Positions 24,805 through 36,303 are shown, numbered from the stretch's first letter. The stretch: DNA of 64,000 bases from Limnoglobus roseus (GCF_008254045.1 NZ_CP042425.1:8756163-8820162), one strand, 5' to 3'. The notes: a model not told the origin generated them from the letters alone. Program-made: numbers and translations.

Positions 24805-25050
24805 GGCAACACTCCTGAGGTTAGAACTAACTCACCGCTCGAACGGGAAACGGTGTTTAAGGTTGTCTCCGCAATCCCCGTGCCCGCCGGGGCGGAACTC
24901 TCGCCGCGCAGATCCCTGCCGATTTGGTGGGGGACTGGTGCCGATCGAACGGCGTCTTTCCCGGCGGCTGGATCGCGCGACTAGGTGAGCGGCACGCGAG
25001 ATGCTCTTAGTGACCGCCCACCTTCGATGAACCCCGTGAAGGATCCACCG

Positions 25051-25266
25051 ATGCGCCGCTTGCACTTGTTGACCCCATTCCTGCTCGCCGGGTGCGACCA
25101 GGCACCCCCGAACAAGACCACCACCACAACCACGACGACCCACACGGAGCCGGATAAAAAAACCGACGTCCACGTCCGCACGCCGCGGGTGAACGTGGAC
25201 GTGGATCAGAAAGGGATGCGCAAGGGGGTGGACGTGGACGTGGACGTGAAGCGGTCGGACCGTTGA
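25051..25266 (+). CDS. Small Thr-rich lipoprotein
   Basis: The ATG at 25051 is preceded by AAGGAT and gives MRRLHLLTPFLLAGCDQAPP, a signal peptide with lipobox LLAGC. The mature part has a run of eight Thr, then TEPDKKTDVHVRTPRVNVDV DQ and VDVDVDVKRSDR. Such alternating Val-Asp strands suggest a short surface-exposed beta segment. Function unknown. It converges on the SDR gene with a 21-bp gap. Confidence 0.65.
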   Translation: MRRLHLLTPFLLAGCDQAPPNKTTTTTTTTHTEPDKKTDVHVRTPRVNVDVDQKGMRKGVDVDVDVKRSDR

Positions 25267-25287
25267 CGCTGCCGTCCCAGCCCGAGG

Positions 25288-26316
25288 TCAGGACCGGGAC
25301 GACTTCGCCCCGCCGGTGAGGGCCGCCACTAGGGCACCCGCCCCAACCGCGAGGGCAGCCGTGAGGACGGGGTGCAGGGCGGCCGCGGTGTACAGGCTGG
25401 AGTCGAACACCGGCCCCGAGTACTCGCCCCGCTCCTTCAACTCCGGCTCGCTCGTCGCGGTCAGCGTGCCGGCCGGGTGGCGGGGCGGTTGGCCCTTCTT
25501 CATGCTCCCCGACAGCGTCGCGGCCATGACGTGGTCGGTCAGCCGCGGCGCGTGCGCCCCCATCATGGCGATGGCCTTCCCACCGCCGCCGACCGTCACG
25601 TCCCGCTCGGGGTGCTCGGCACAATGAAGGATCGTCCGCGCGACGAGGCCGGGCGTGTACAGCGGCGGGGGCAGGGTCGGCTCCTCGTCCATGTAGTTCC
25701 GTGCCCGCTGCGGGAACGGGGTGTCGATGCTGCTCGGCTTCACGAGCGTCACCACGGCCGGCACGCCCTCTTCTTCCAGTTCCATCCGCAGTGCGTCGGT
25801 GAAGCCCTTGACGGCGTGCTTCGACGCGCAGTACATGCCCTGCACCGGGATGGCCCGGTCGGACAGCACCGACCCCACGTTGACCAGCACGCCGGCGGCC
25901 GGCCCGGTTCGCGTGCGAAAGTGTCGGGCCGCTTCCAGCGACCCGTACACCACGCCCCAGAAGTTGGTTTCGAACAGGCGGCGGTGGTCGTCGGTCGAGA
26001 CGTCCTTCATCGGCCCGTAAATCGACCCGCCCGCGTTGTTCACCCACGTGTCGACCGCCCCGAACGCCTCGACGGCCTGGCGGCCGAGGTCGCGGACCTC
26101 GCCTTCGACCCCGACGTCCGTCCGCACGGCCACGGCCCGACCGCCGTGCGATTCGATCTCCTGGGCCAGCTGGCGGAGGGCCGAATCATTGCGGGCGGCG
26201 AGGACCAGCTTCGCCCCGCGGCGGGCGGCCGCCCGCGCGGTGGCCAGGCCGATGCCGGAGGTGGCCCCGGTCAGCACGATCACCTGCTCACTGAGGGGCT
26301 TGAGAGTATGAGACAT
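25288..26316 (-). CDS. Short-chain dehydrogenase/reductase with C-terminal hydrophobic tail
   Basis: From ATG 26316 (MSHTLKPLSEQVIVLTGATS) the 342-aa enzyme has the NAD(P) motif TGATSGIGLATA, the NNAGG strand-4 motif (WVNNAGGSIYGP), a catalytic Ser in VNVGSVLSD and YxxxK in YCASKHAVKGF. After the SDR core there is an extra 100 residues ending in a hydrophobic segment (ALHPVLTAALAVGAGALVAAL TGG without charges), which may bind the membrane. Similar planctomycete and proteobacterial SDRs lie in stress loci. The substrate is unknown. Confidence 0.9.
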   Translation of the reverse strand: MSHTLKPLSEQVIVLTGATSGIGLATARAAARRGAKLVLAARNDSALRQLAQEIESHGGRAVAVRTDVGVEGEVRDLGRQAVEAFGAVDTWVNNAGGSIYGPMKDVSTDDHRRLFETNFWGVVYGSLEAARHFRTRTGPAAGVLVNVGSVLSDRAIPVQGMYCASKHAVKGFTDALRMELEEEGVPAVVTLVKPSSIDTPFPQRARNYMDEEPTLPPPLYTPGLVARTILHCAEHPERDVTVGGGGKAIAMMGAHAPRLTDHVMAATLSGSMKKGQPPRHPAGTLTATSEPELKERGEYSGPVFDSSLYTAAALHPVLTAALAVGAGALVAALTGGAKSSRS

Positions 26317-26552
26317 GGGAGAGACCTCGTCTGGTCGCGGATAAAAGAAGGGCACTTCCTCGCAGGTGCAAGATCGGGACCGTCATTCACGGTGACGAAT
26401 ACCTGGCTGGCCGCGCCAAACTCCTTCGCACACTTCGCCCGTCGGGAACTTCCGAGAAACCGTCCGAAGCATTCCACACGTTCCAAATAGGTACGGCGGT
26501 TGCACAGGATTCGCCACCGAATTGACCCCTCAACCCTCTGACAGGTCCAAGC

Positions 26553-28667
<2,115 letters not shown>

Positions 28668-28693
28668 TCGGTTTCCGTCTGGGAGGTGTGACC

Positions 28694-29119
28694 ATGAATC
28701 AGGATCGGCGATCCGTAATCGCGGCCGTTGGGTTGGCCCTGCCGTTCGGCCTAACCGCCCAGGCGTCGCCTCCGGTGGGGCCGCCGCCGGAACTGCGCCT
28801 CCAGTCGTTTGAAGGGGCGGTGCGAAACGCCTTCCGCGACGGTACGAGCGGCTGCCGGCGGATCGCGGTCGGGCACTCCGCGGAGATCAAAGCCGGGGTC
28901 CAGGGTTGCACGAACGATCGGCCGTTTGCCGGCTTCCCGGCGGGTCGCCTGCGAATCGTACGATCCGGGTCCGAACCCGGCCCGATCGTCGGCGGCGTGC
29001 GGTTGTACTTGACCACGGTCGATGTCATCCTCACGCATCAGCGACCGGGCGGACGGCCACTCGATTTCGCGTCGCTTATGCCCGCACCCGTCCTCATCGG
29101 CCAAGTGAGACACACATGA
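28694..29119 (+). CDS. Hypothetical secreted protein behind the catalase gene
   Basis: ATG 28694 has a strong ribosome-binding site (GGGAGG, 28680-28685). The 141-aa product has a signal peptide (MNQDRRSVIAAVGLALPFGL TAQA, twin-Arg start) and a basic mature part (GAVRNAFRDGTSGCRRIAVG HS, ending PAPVLIGQVRHT). No domain recognised. The start is 26 bp behind the catalase stop and the stop overlaps the next ATG by four bases, which argues for co-transcription. Confidence 0.55.
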   Translation: MNQDRRSVIAAVGLALPFGLTAQASPPVGPPPELRLQSFEGAVRNAFRDGTSGCRRIAVGHSAEIKAGVQGCTNDRPFAGFPAGRLRIVRSGSEPGPIVGGVRLYLTTVDVILTHQRPGGRPLDFASLMPAPVLIGQVRHT

Positions 29120-29394
29120 CTCCCCACGAAATCGGCGACCAAGACCTGGCCGGCGAAGCCGCGACGCCACCCGCCGGCACCAGTCACGTCGGCAAGGCCG
29201 TCATTACTCCGACCGGGCCGGTCGGTCAAAAGGTGCCTCCGACCCCACAATCGAAAGAAACTGCCGGCACCGACGCGGACACGGCCGATCCGGTCCAGGG
29301 TACGACCGACGCGGCCCGACCGGGCAGTACAAAGGCTGGCACGCCGAGCCTACCGCCGCCTGATCGTACAGCCGCCGCACCGCTCGCCGATTAG
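29116..29394 (+). CDS. Disordered 92-aa hypothetical protein
   Basis: The ATG overlaps the preceding stop (ATGA). The product is rich in Thr, Pro, Ala and Gly (GEAATPPAGTSHVGKAVITP TGPVGQKVPPTPQ) with no hydrophobic core, so it is probably intrinsically disordered. Function unknown. It ends five bases from the convergent aldo/keto reductase gene. Confidence 0.5.
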   Translation: MTPHEIGDQDLAGEAATPPAGTSHVGKAVITPTGPVGQKVPPTPQSKETAGTDADTADPVQGTTDAARPGSTKAGTPSLPPPDRTAAAPLAD

Positions 29395-29399
29395 CTCAG

Positions 29400-30410
29400 T
29401 CACGGGCCGGCGTCATCGGCCCCCAACCACTTCGGGTTCTTGGCCGTGCCGTCGAACCCGTTCGTCGTCTTGAACCGCTCGTACTTCCCCTCGGCGGCCG
29501 CCTTCGCCGTGCGGCCGAGCAGTTCGGCCACTTGCTCCCCGGTCAGCGGCTTGAAGGATTTCACCGCGGCCAAGTTCTGCCGCAGAATGGCGAGGCTGTC
29601 CATGCCGGAGACGACGACCGATGTGGGCAAACTCATGGCGTAGTGCAGGCACTCGACCGGCGTCGCGGTCTTGCTCTTGAGGATGCTGCCGTCGCCGAGC
29701 GACTTCATGCCGAGGACGCCGACCTGCTCCTTCACCAGTTCTGGCAGCACTTTCTTCTCGAAGCTGCGGAAGTGCGCGTCCATCACGTTCAGCGGCATCT
29801 GCACGGCGTCGAACCGGAACCCGTGGGCGGCCGCGACCTCCAGCATCCGCAGGTGGACGAGCGGATCCTTGTGCCCGGTGAAGCCGACGAACCGTAACTT
29901 GCCGGCCTTCTTCGCCTCCTGCACCGCTTCCAGGGCCGCCCCGTCGGCGAAGATGCGGTCCGGGTCTTCCAGGCGGATGATCTCGTGGAACTGCACCAGG
30001 TCGATGACGTCCGTCCGCAACCGGCCGAGCGAGTCCTCGATTTGCTGGGCGGCCGCCTTCTTCGTGCGGCCGTCGATCTTCGTCATCAGGAACACCTTCT
30101 TGCGGTAGCCGCCTTGGAGAGCCTTCCCCATGCGGACTTCGCTTCCGCCGTCGTGGTAGTCCCAGCAGTTGTCCAAGAAGGTGACGCCCGCGTCGATCGC
30201 CGTGCGAATGATCTCAATGCTCTCCTTCTCCTCCTTCTGCCGGCCGATGTGGTGGCCGCCGAGGCCAAGTAGCGAGACCTCCTCACCGGTGCGGCCGAGC
30301 GTGCGGTATCGCATGTCGCCGCGGACCGTTTCCTTCGGGGCGTCGGCGGCCGGCGAGCCGCCGGCGAGGGCAGCCGTCGCGGCCATGCCGAGGAAGGTGC
30401 GTCGTTCCAT
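29400..30410 (-). CDS. Aldo/keto reductase with Tat-like signal
   Basis: From ATG 30410 the 336-aa protein starts MERRTFLGMAATAALAGGSP, a twin-arginine-type leader suggesting export. The AKR barrel follows: RYRTLGRTGEEVSLLGLGGH HIG, the active-site Asp/Tyr block FLDNCWDYHDGGSEVRMGKAL, Lys in VFLMTKIDGR, and DLVQFHEII. The late NADPH segment (VVSGMDSLAILRQNLAAV) is present. Typical planctomycete exported AKR with unknown substrate. An upstream extension to 30653 is not protein-like. Confidence 0.92.
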   Translation of the reverse strand: MERRTFLGMAATAALAGGSPAADAPKETVRGDMRYRTLGRTGEEVSLLGLGGHHIGRQKEEKESIEIIRTAIDAGVTFLDNCWDYHDGGSEVRMGKALQGGYRKKVFLMTKIDGRTKKAAAQQIEDSLGRLRTDVIDLVQFHEIIRLEDPDRIFADGAALEAVQEAKKAGKLRFVGFTGHKDPLVHLRMLEVAAAHGFRFDAVQMPLNVMDAHFRSFEKKVLPELVKEQVGVLGMKSLGDGSILKSKTATPVECLHYAMSLPTSVVVSGMDSLAILRQNLAAVKSFKPLTGEQVAELLGRTAKAAAEGKYERFKTTNGFDGTAKNPKWLGADDAGP

Positions 30411-30560
30411 GAGTGGCTCCCGGGAAGCGATCGACAAGGCGAGTGCGTTCGGGGTGCAAGTTCGATACCGCGCTCGCCGGCTATATGGCGGAGGCGTTTG
30501 GTACTGCGGTTGCTCTAGGCTTCGGCTCGGCATCCGCATACCTTCCGGCCGAGACCGTCG

Positions 30561-31558
30561 ATGAATCGCACCCTCCTCCTCGCATCCGCCGGCGTCGCGG
30601 ATTACCTCGCCTATCGCGCCGTCAAGCCGCGGTACGACTTCGCGAACAAGCACATCGTCATCACCGGCGGCTCCCGCGGGTTGGGATTACTCCTCGCCCG
30701 GCAACTGACCGCCTCGGGGGCACGCCTGTCGATTTGCAGCCGCGACTTGGACGAACTCGGGCGGCGGAAGAGGAACTCACCGCGGCCGGGGGAGAGGTGT
30801 TCGCCCGGCCGTGCGACGTGACGCACGCGGGGCAGGTCCGCGAGTGGGTCGCCGCCGCCCGACGGGAGAACGGCCCGGTGGACGTGCTGATCAACAACGC
30901 CGGGGTCATTCAGGTCGGCCCGCTCGACGAGATGCGGGAGCCGGACTTCCAGCGGTCGCTCGAAACGCATTTCTGGGCGGCGTACCACGCGATCAACGAG
31001 GTTCTGCCCGAGGTGAAGGCCCGCCGGGCCCGGCGGATCGTGAACATCGCCTCGGTCGGCGGGAAGGTCGCGGTGCCGCACCTGATGCCGTACTCGGTCG
31101 GCAAGTTCGCCCTCGTCGGCTTCTCGAACGGGTTGCGAAGCGGAGTCCGTCGGCACGGCGTCACGGTCACGACCCTGTGCCCCGGCCTGATGCGGACCGG
31201 CAGTCACGTCAACGCCGAGTTCAAGGGTCGGCACGAGGAGGAGTATGCGTGGTTCGCCCTGACCAACGGCCTGCCGGGGCTGTCGGTCAGCGGGGAATCG
31301 GCGGCGCGGGCCATTCTCTCCGCGTGCGCGCGGGGCGACGCGGAACTCGTCCTCGGCCTGCCGGCGAAGTTCATCGTCGCGGTCCAAGCCCTGTTCCCGA
31401 ACCTGACGGCCGACGCGATGGCCGTGACGAACCGCTGGCTGCTGCCGTCGCCCGGCGGGATCGGTCCGGCGACGGCCACCGGGGCGGAGAGTCGCGGCCG
31501 CCTGCCCGCCGTGGCGACGGCGCTGACGGACCGGGCCGCCGCCGCGGCCAACGAATGA
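30561..31558 (+). pseudogene. Short-chain dehydrogenase with single-base frameshift
   Basis: From ATG 30561 frame 1 gives MNRTLLLASAGVADYLAYRA and the cofactor motif VITGGSRGLGLLLARQLTAS, then CSRDLDELGR. Here one G appears to be missing near 30762, and the protein continues in the next frame as AEEELTAAGGEVFARPCDVT, NNAGVIQVGPLDEM, RIVNIASVGGKVAVPHLMPY SVGKFALVGF with intact catalytic Ser/Tyr/Lys, to 31558. All other motifs are intact, so this is either a very recent lesion or a sequencing error. Reconstructed length about 332 aa. Confidence 0.85.
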
Positions 31559-31820
31559 CCCCGCCCGGATCCGAGGCTCACATGGCAACCGCCCCAGTCC
31601 GTCGGGGCCGGTACACGGGGACCAAATCGTTAAGGCTTTGAATTCGGGGGCTGTCGTGTCGAGCCTCGCGAGGGGCGAAGCGACTGTTGCTCCGACGACA
31701 TTGTGACCCGCGTGCCGGGTCGGGACGCCTCGGCCGAACCGTCAGGGAATCGGCACGAGGTGTGCCGGCGGATCCCTCGCCCACGATCCGTCTGTACCAC
31801 CTCTCTCGAAGGAGCCTGCC

Positions 31821-32297
31821 ATGGGCAAGTCCATCTCCATCGTCCGCGTTTTCAACACCCGCGCCGCCGCCGAGGCCGCCGTGCGCGATCTGAAGGCCGC
31901 CGGGTATACCGACGCTCAAATTAGTCTGGTCGGGCGGGACGCCGCCGCCGAGAAGGCCGGGGAAGGAGCCGCCGTGGGGGCCGCGGCCGGGGCCGTCGGG
32001 GGTGCGGCCGTCACGCTCGGTATCATGACCGGGGTCATCCCCGTCCTCGGGCCGGTTCTCGCGCTCGGGTGGCTGGGCACGACGCTGCTCAACGCGGCCG
32101 GGGGTGCCGCCGCCGTCGGGTTAGTCGGGGCACTGACCGGGTGGGGGTTGTCGGAGACGGACGCGAAGTATTACGAGGGTGAAGTCGCCGCCGGCCGGTA
32201 CCTCGTGACCGTGGACGACGACGGCGACACCTTCCGCGCCCGCGACGTGTTCACCCGCCACCCGAGCTACGACCGGGCGACGGCGCCGGCCGTGTGA
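31821..32297 (+). CDS. General-stress-protein-17M-like membrane-associated protein
   Basis: The 158-aa product starts MGKSISIVRVFNTRAAAEAA VRDLKAAGYTDAQISLVGRD, the ferredoxin-like YflT/GSP17M fold. A Gly/Ala-rich hydrophobic central segment (GAAAGAVGGAAVTLGIMTGV IP ... GWLGTTLLNAAGGAAAVGLV) follows, then the SETDAKYYEGEVAAGRYLVT VD end. Proteins of this type respond to general stress; the molecular role is unknown. A clear terminator lies 27 bp behind the stop. Confidence 0.8.
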   Translation: MGKSISIVRVFNTRAAAEAAVRDLKAAGYTDAQISLVGRDAAAEKAGEGAAVGAAAGAVGGAAVTLGIMTGVIPVLGPVLALGWLGTTLLNAAGGAAAVGLVGALTGWGLSETDAKYYEGEVAAGRYLVTVDDDGDTFRARDVFTRHPSYDRATAPAV

Positions 32298-32323
32298 GAC
32301 GGCGACGGGCCAACTTTCTGATC

Positions 32324-32354
32324 CGAGACAGCGGGGGAGACACCCGCTGTCTCG
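32324..32354 (+). terminator. Rho-independent terminator
   Basis: CGAGACAGCGGG (32324-32335) pairs with 32343-32354 over 12 bp with a 7-nt loop, followed by CTTTCTTC. It ends the GSP17M-like gene. Confidence 0.75.
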
Positions 32355-32561
32355 CTTTCTTCGCCTGAGAAACGACGGTAAATAAGGGGTAGTGAGGGGA
32401 GCGGGCGTGGCCGACAACGATGAACACCGCCTTCCGGGATCCCCGGCGTCGTCTTCAACTCGCCGCCCGAGCGGCATTCTTGGAAGGTGGTCTCGATCAA
32501 TCAGCAGCCACTGGTAGATACCGCCAAGTCGATCTGATAGGGGGTGGTAGAAGCGACAACG

Positions 32562-32589
32562 AACGCCCCGACCAACAGGCCGGGGCGTT
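32562..32589 (-). terminator. Hairpin terminator behind a small minus-strand gene
   Basis: AACGCCCCG (32562-32570) pairs with CGGGGCGTT (32581-32589). On the minus strand it starts 30 bp downstream of the stop at 32619. Nothing gene-like was seen between this and the terminator at 32324. Confidence 0.55.
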
Positions 32590-32618
32590 GATGTTGCGTG
32601 CGCACGCGGCGTGTCGTG

Positions 32619-32786
32619 TTAGCTCGTGACGTCTCCTGCCCCGATACGGTTGCTCGTGTAGCGGAACGTCGGGCTGGCCGCGCTCTTAAGGCCGGTAATA
32701 GCGGCGATACAGACGACGCTGCGGAGGTCCGGCAGGACGGCGTCCTCGACGGCCGTCCTGCCGTCTTTCTTCTTCGAGAACGCCAC
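32619..32786 (-). CDS. Hypothetical 55-aa protein or 3' remnant
   Basis: From GTG 32786 the frame reads MAFSKKKDGRTAVEDAVLPD, then LRSVVCIAAITGLKSAASPT and FRYTSNRIGAGDVTS. The sequence is well balanced and unlike a shadow, and a terminator follows. The frame is open about 60 bases further upstream without ATG, so this may be the C-terminal end of a decayed gene. Family not recognised. Confidence 0.4.
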   Translation of the reverse strand: MAFSKKKDGRTAVEDAVLPDLRSVVCIAAITGLKSAASPTFRYTSNRIGAGDVTS

Positions 32787-33026
32787 CGCCTTGCACAACA
32801 GCCTCGGCGTATCCGTTTCCTCCCTTCTTTGCTTTTCGCCCCATTAGTGACGTCCGCTGGGAGCGGTATCGTCTGAACGGTCACTCGAACCTTGATCGCG
32901 TATGTGACCACCAAGTGTCGCTCGCCCTGGAGCAAACACTGGCGACGTTCAGCTCAAAATGGGTATGAAGTTTGCACGCATTTTCGCCTGCTTTGGGCTT
33001 TCCGTGCCCGATCAGGCATTCCTTGA

Positions 33027-34148
33027 ATGGACGAGTTGCGACACATTCTCACGACAAGCACCCGGCTTCGCAACCGCGGCGAGCAGGCAGTCCTCGCCAC
33101 CGTGGTGAAGACCGAAGGTTCAACGTACCGCCGACCCGGTGCCCGGCTTCTCATCGGCCGCGGGGGCGATGCGGTCGGCGGCGTCAGCGGCGGGTGCTTG
33201 GAAGGCGATTTGGTCCGCAAGGCGTGGTGGCGGACCGAGGGCGGCCCGGCCGTCGTGACATACGACTCGCGGGCCGACGACGAGACCGCCTGGCAGTTCG
33301 GCCTCGGGTGCAACGGCGTCGTACACGTCCTTTTGGAACGGCTGTCGCCGTCGGACACCGGCGGACTTGCCTTTGTCGAGCAATGCGTGCGGGCCCGCCT
33401 GTGCGGCGTTATCGCTACCGTGTTTCGTGCCGGCACGGCGACCGGGCTGGCCCTCGGGGATCGCCTGACGCTCGACGCCCGCGGCAAGTGGGGCGGGCAC
33501 ATCGGCGATCCCGACGTCGCGCCCGCGTTGGGTGCGGACGCGGAAGCCTGTTTGCGCCACGACCGCGGGCGGACGGTGGTGTATGGTACGGCGACCGGCG
33601 AAATCGAGGTCGCGTTCGAGGTCGTCCGGCCGACGGTGCGGCTGCTCGTCTTCGGGGGCGGGTTCGACGCCGTGCCCGTGGTCGCGGCGGCGAAAGCCGT
33701 CGGGTGGGAGGTGGTCGTCATCGACCGGCGGGCCGGCGCGCGACGGATTGCCGGGGCAGACCGAACGCTAACCCTCGCGCCGGCCGCGGCGTGCGAGCGG
33801 TTGCGGCCGGCGTCGCGGACGGCTGCCGTGGTCATGAACCACAACTTCCCCGACGACCGAGACGCGGTCACGGCGTTGTTGCGGACCGGCGTGCAGTACG
33901 TCGGGGTCCTCGGCCCGAAGGCCCGCACGCAGACGATGCTCGCCGAAATCCCGGACGCCGTCGGCCTTAGCCGGCTCCACGCCCCGGTCGGCTTGGACAT
34001 CGGGGCCGATACTCCGGGGGAGATCGCGGCGGCGGTCGTGGCCCAGGTGATCGCCGTGTTCGCCGACCGCGACGGTGGGCACCTGCGGGACCGGACGGGA
34101 CCGATCCACCGACGGGACCCGGCGGCGTTCGCCGGGGCCGCGTCGTGA
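33027..34148 (+). CDS. XdhC/PaoD-family molybdoenzyme maturation factor
   Basis: The 373-aa protein inserts or protects the sulfurated molybdenum cofactor of xanthine-dehydrogenase-family enzymes. The N-terminal XdhC domain has the signature VLATVVKTEGSTYRRPGARL LI and GGVSGGCLEGDLVRKA; the C-terminal Rossmann domain starts LLVFGGGFDAVPVVAAAKAV GW and ends HAPVGLDIGADTPGEIAAAV VAQVIA. It heads the operon; its stop overlaps the MocA-like start by four bases. PaoD of E. coli, needed for PaoABC, belongs to the same family. Confidence 0.92.
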   Translation: MDELRHILTTSTRLRNRGEQAVLATVVKTEGSTYRRPGARLLIGRGGDAVGGVSGGCLEGDLVRKAWWRTEGGPAVVTYDSRADDETAWQFGLGCNGVVHVLLERLSPSDTGGLAFVEQCVRARLCGVIATVFRAGTATGLALGDRLTLDARGKWGGHIGDPDVAPALGADAEACLRHDRGRTVVYGTATGEIEVAFEVVRPTVRLLVFGGGFDAVPVVAAAKAVGWEVVVIDRRAGARRIAGADRTLTLAPAAACERLRPASRTAAVVMNHNFPDDRDAVTALLRTGVQYVGVLGPKARTQTMLAEIPDAVGLSRLHAPVGLDIGADTPGEIAAAVVAQVIAVFADRDGGHLRDRTGPIHRRDPAAFAGAAS

Positions 34149-34723
34149 GCGTCGCGGGCGTCGTACTGGCCGCCGGCGGGTCGACGCGGATGGGCCGGCC
34201 GAAGCAACTCCTCTCGGTCCGCGGGACGAGCCTGGTTCGCCACGCCGTCGCCGCGGCCCGCGACGGCGGGTGCGAGCCGGTGGTGGTCGTCCTCGGGGCG
34301 AACGCAGACGCGGTGGGGGCGGAACTCGCCGACTTGGTGGTTCGCACGGTCCGCAACGGCGTTTGGCAGGACGGGCCGGGCACGTCGGTGAAGGCCGGCG
34401 TGGGGGCGGTGGGCGAAGCGGACGCAGTCGTGATCCTGCTCTGCGACCAGCCGTTCGTGGACGCCGCGCACGTCCGGCGGTTGGTTGAAGAACACCACGC
34501 GACGGGTCGGCCGATCGTCGCCTCGGCCTATTCCGACGCGGTCGGCGTGCCGGCCCTGTTCGCCCGGACTTGCTTCGCCGACCTCCTGGCGCTCGAACCG
34601 GCGGGCGGCGCGAAGCTGCTGCTCGCCCGGAATCGCGACCGCGTGGCGGTCGTGCCGTTCCCGGCCGGGGGCGTGGACCTCGACACGCCGGCCGACTACG
34701 AACGATTCCTCGCACGGGGGTAA
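34145..34723 (+). CDS. MocA-like molybdenum cofactor nucleotidyltransferase
   Basis: The 192-aa protein has the nucleotidyltransferase signature VAGVVLAAGGSTRMGRPKQL, the conserved GPGTSVKAGV and LLCDQPFVDAAHVRRLV (metal-binding Asp), and PADYERF at the end. MocA converts molybdopterin to the cytosine dinucleotide form used by the xanthine-oxidase family, which fits the three downstream subunit genes. GTG start overlaps xdhC; the next gene begins 3 bp behind. Confidence 0.9.
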   Translation: MSVAGVVLAAGGSTRMGRPKQLLSVRGTSLVRHAVAAARDGGCEPVVVVLGANADAVGAELADLVVRTVRNGVWQDGPGTSVKAGVGAVGEADAVVILLCDQPFVDAAHVRRLVEEHHATGRPIVASAYSDAVGVPALFARTCFADLLALEPAGGAKLLLARNRDRVAVVPFPAGGVDLDTPADYERFLARG

Positions 34724-34726
34724 CCC

Positions 34727-35320
34727 ATGGCGCCGAGCGACGATCCCGACCGCCGCGACTTCATCCAAGGCGTGACCGCCGGCGGCCTTGCCCTCGGCCT
34801 CGGCGCCGCCACGTCCGCCGACCCGCCGGCGGACGTGGGGCAACCGATCCCGATGAAACTGACGATCAACGGACAGGACCGCGAGTTGCAGATCGAGCCG
34901 CGGGTGACGTTGCTCGACGCCCTCCGCGAAGTGCTCCACCTCACCGGTTCGAAGAAGGGCTGCGACCACGGCCAGTGCGGGGCGTGTACGGTGCTGATCG
35001 ACGGCCGCCGGGTGAACTCCTGCCTGACGCTCGCCGTCGCCGCGGCCGGCGGTCAGGTCACCACCATCGAGGGACTCGCGAAGGGCGAGGAATTGCACCC
35101 GCTCCAGGCGGCGTTCATCAAGCACGACGCCTTCCAGTGCGGCTATTGCACGCCGGGGCAGATCTGTTCCGCCGTCGGGCTAATGGCCGAAGGGCACGCG
35201 AAGTCTGACGCCGACGTGCGGGAGTTGATGAGCGGTAACATCTGCCGGTGCGGGGCGTACCCGAACATCGTTGCCGCCGTTCAGGAGGTCCAGCAACTCG
35301 CCGCCAAGGAGAACCCATGA
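34727..35320 (+). CDS. paoA: [2Fe-2S] subunit of molybdenum aldehyde/xanthine oxidoreductase (PaoA-like)
   Basis: A twin-arginine leader (RRDFIQGVTAGGLALGLGAA) marks it for Tat export with its cofactors. The ferredoxin-type cluster uses KKGCDHGQCGACTVLIDG and a later Cys in RVNSC; the second four-helix cluster uses QCGYCTPGQICSA and GNICRCGAYPNI. The 197-aa length fits periplasmic small subunits. It transfers electrons from the molybdenum site to FAD. Its stop overlaps the start of the FAD subunit gene. Confidence 0.93.
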   Translation: MAPSDDPDRRDFIQGVTAGGLALGLGAATSADPPADVGQPIPMKLTINGQDRELQIEPRVTLLDALREVLHLTGSKKGCDHGQCGACTVLIDGRRVNSCLTLAVAAAGGQVTTIEGLAKGEELHPLQAAFIKHDAFQCGYCTPGQICSAVGLMAEGHAKSDADVRELMSGNICRCGAYPNIVAAVQEVQQLAAKENP

Positions 35321-36303
35321 CCCCGTTCGACTACGTCCGGGCCGACGGCCCGGACGCGGCGGTGAAGCAGGTGGTCGCCCGGCCCACGGCCGCGTTCCTG
35401 GGCGGCGGGACCGGCCTCATCGACCTGATGAAGTTGTACGCCGAGCGGCACGACCTGCTCGTCGACGTCTCCCGCCTCCCGATGGACAAGGTCGAGGCGA
35501 CCGAGAAGGGCGTCCGCATCGGGGCCAACGTCCGCAACAGCGACTTGGCGTACCACGCCGCGATCCGCACGCGGTTCCCCGTGCTGTCCGAGGCACTGCT
35601 CTCCGGGGCGTCGCCGCAGTTGCGGAACATGGCCACCGTCGGCGGCAACCTGATGCAGCGGACCCGGTGCCCGTACTTCCGCGACGGCCACTCCGCGTGC
35701 AACAAGCGGGTGCCGAAGTCCGGGTGTGCCGCCCTCGACGGCGTCAACCGCGGCCACGCCGTCCTCGGCACGAGCGATCACTGCATCGCCACGCACCCGT
35801 CGGACCTGTGCGTCGCCCTGGCGATCCTCGACGCGACCGTGCGGACGACCGGACCGAAGGGGGAGCGAACGATCCCGTTCGCCGACTTCCACCGACTGCC
35901 GGGCGACACGCCGGACCGCGAGACGGCGCTCGATCACGGCGAACTCATCACGGCCGTGGACCTTCCGGCGCTGCCGTGGGCGACGCGGTCGCACTACCTG
36001 AAGGTCCGCGACCGGGCGAGTTACGAGTTCGCGCTCACGTCGGCGGCCGTGGCCCTTGAGATCGCCGACGGGGTCATTAAACAAGCCCGCATCGCGCTCG
36101 GCGGTGTCGGGACGAAGCCGTGGCGGGCGGCCGAGGCCGAGAAGGCTCTGGTCGGCAAGAAGCCCACGCCGGAAGCGTTCGCCGCCGCCGGCGACGCCGC
36201 ACTGGCGGGGGCCGTGCCGCGGCAGCACAACGCCTTCAAGATTCCGCTCGCGAAGCGGACCGTCGCCCGCGCCCTGGCGGCCGCGGCGGCGATGCCCGGC
36301 TGA
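35317..36303 (+). CDS. paoB: FAD-binding subunit with [4Fe-4S]-type insertion (PaoB-like)
   Basis: The 328-aa product has the FAD pyrophosphate loop AAFLGGGTGLIDLMK and the ATVGGNLMQRTRCPYF motif. The segment with Cys118, Cys128 and Cys137 (RCPYFRDGHSACNK, SGCAAL) corresponds to the extra [4Fe-4S] loop known from PaoB and 4-hydroxybenzoyl-CoA reductase. The C-terminal CO-dehydrogenase-flavoprotein domain ends in RALAAAAAMPG. Coupled to paoA by an ATGA overlap. Confidence 0.92.
   Translation: MTPFDYVRADGPDAAVKQVVARPTAAFLGGGTGLIDLMKLYAERHDLLVDVSRLPMDKVEATEKGVRIGANVRNSDLAYHAAIRTRFPVLSEALLSGASPQLRNMATVGGNLMQRTRCPYFRDGHSACNKRVPKSGCAALDGVNRGHAVLGTSDHCIATHPSDLCVALAILDATVRTTGPKGERTIPFADFHRLPGDTPDRETALDHGELITAVDLPALPWATRSHYLKVRDRASYEFALTSAAVALEIADGVIKQARIALGGVGTKPWRAAEAEKALVGKKPTPEAFAAAGDAALAGAVPRQHNAFKIPLAKRTVARALAAAAAMPG

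Noticed and set aside
25007..26047. Alternative minus-strand frame within the SDR gene
   Set aside because: Overlaps the clear SDR frame and has Arg/Gly-rich composition.
32501..32935. 144-aa minus-strand frame
   Set aside because: It runs through the hairpin at 32562-32589 and has shadow composition; the smaller frame at 32619-32786 is more protein-like.
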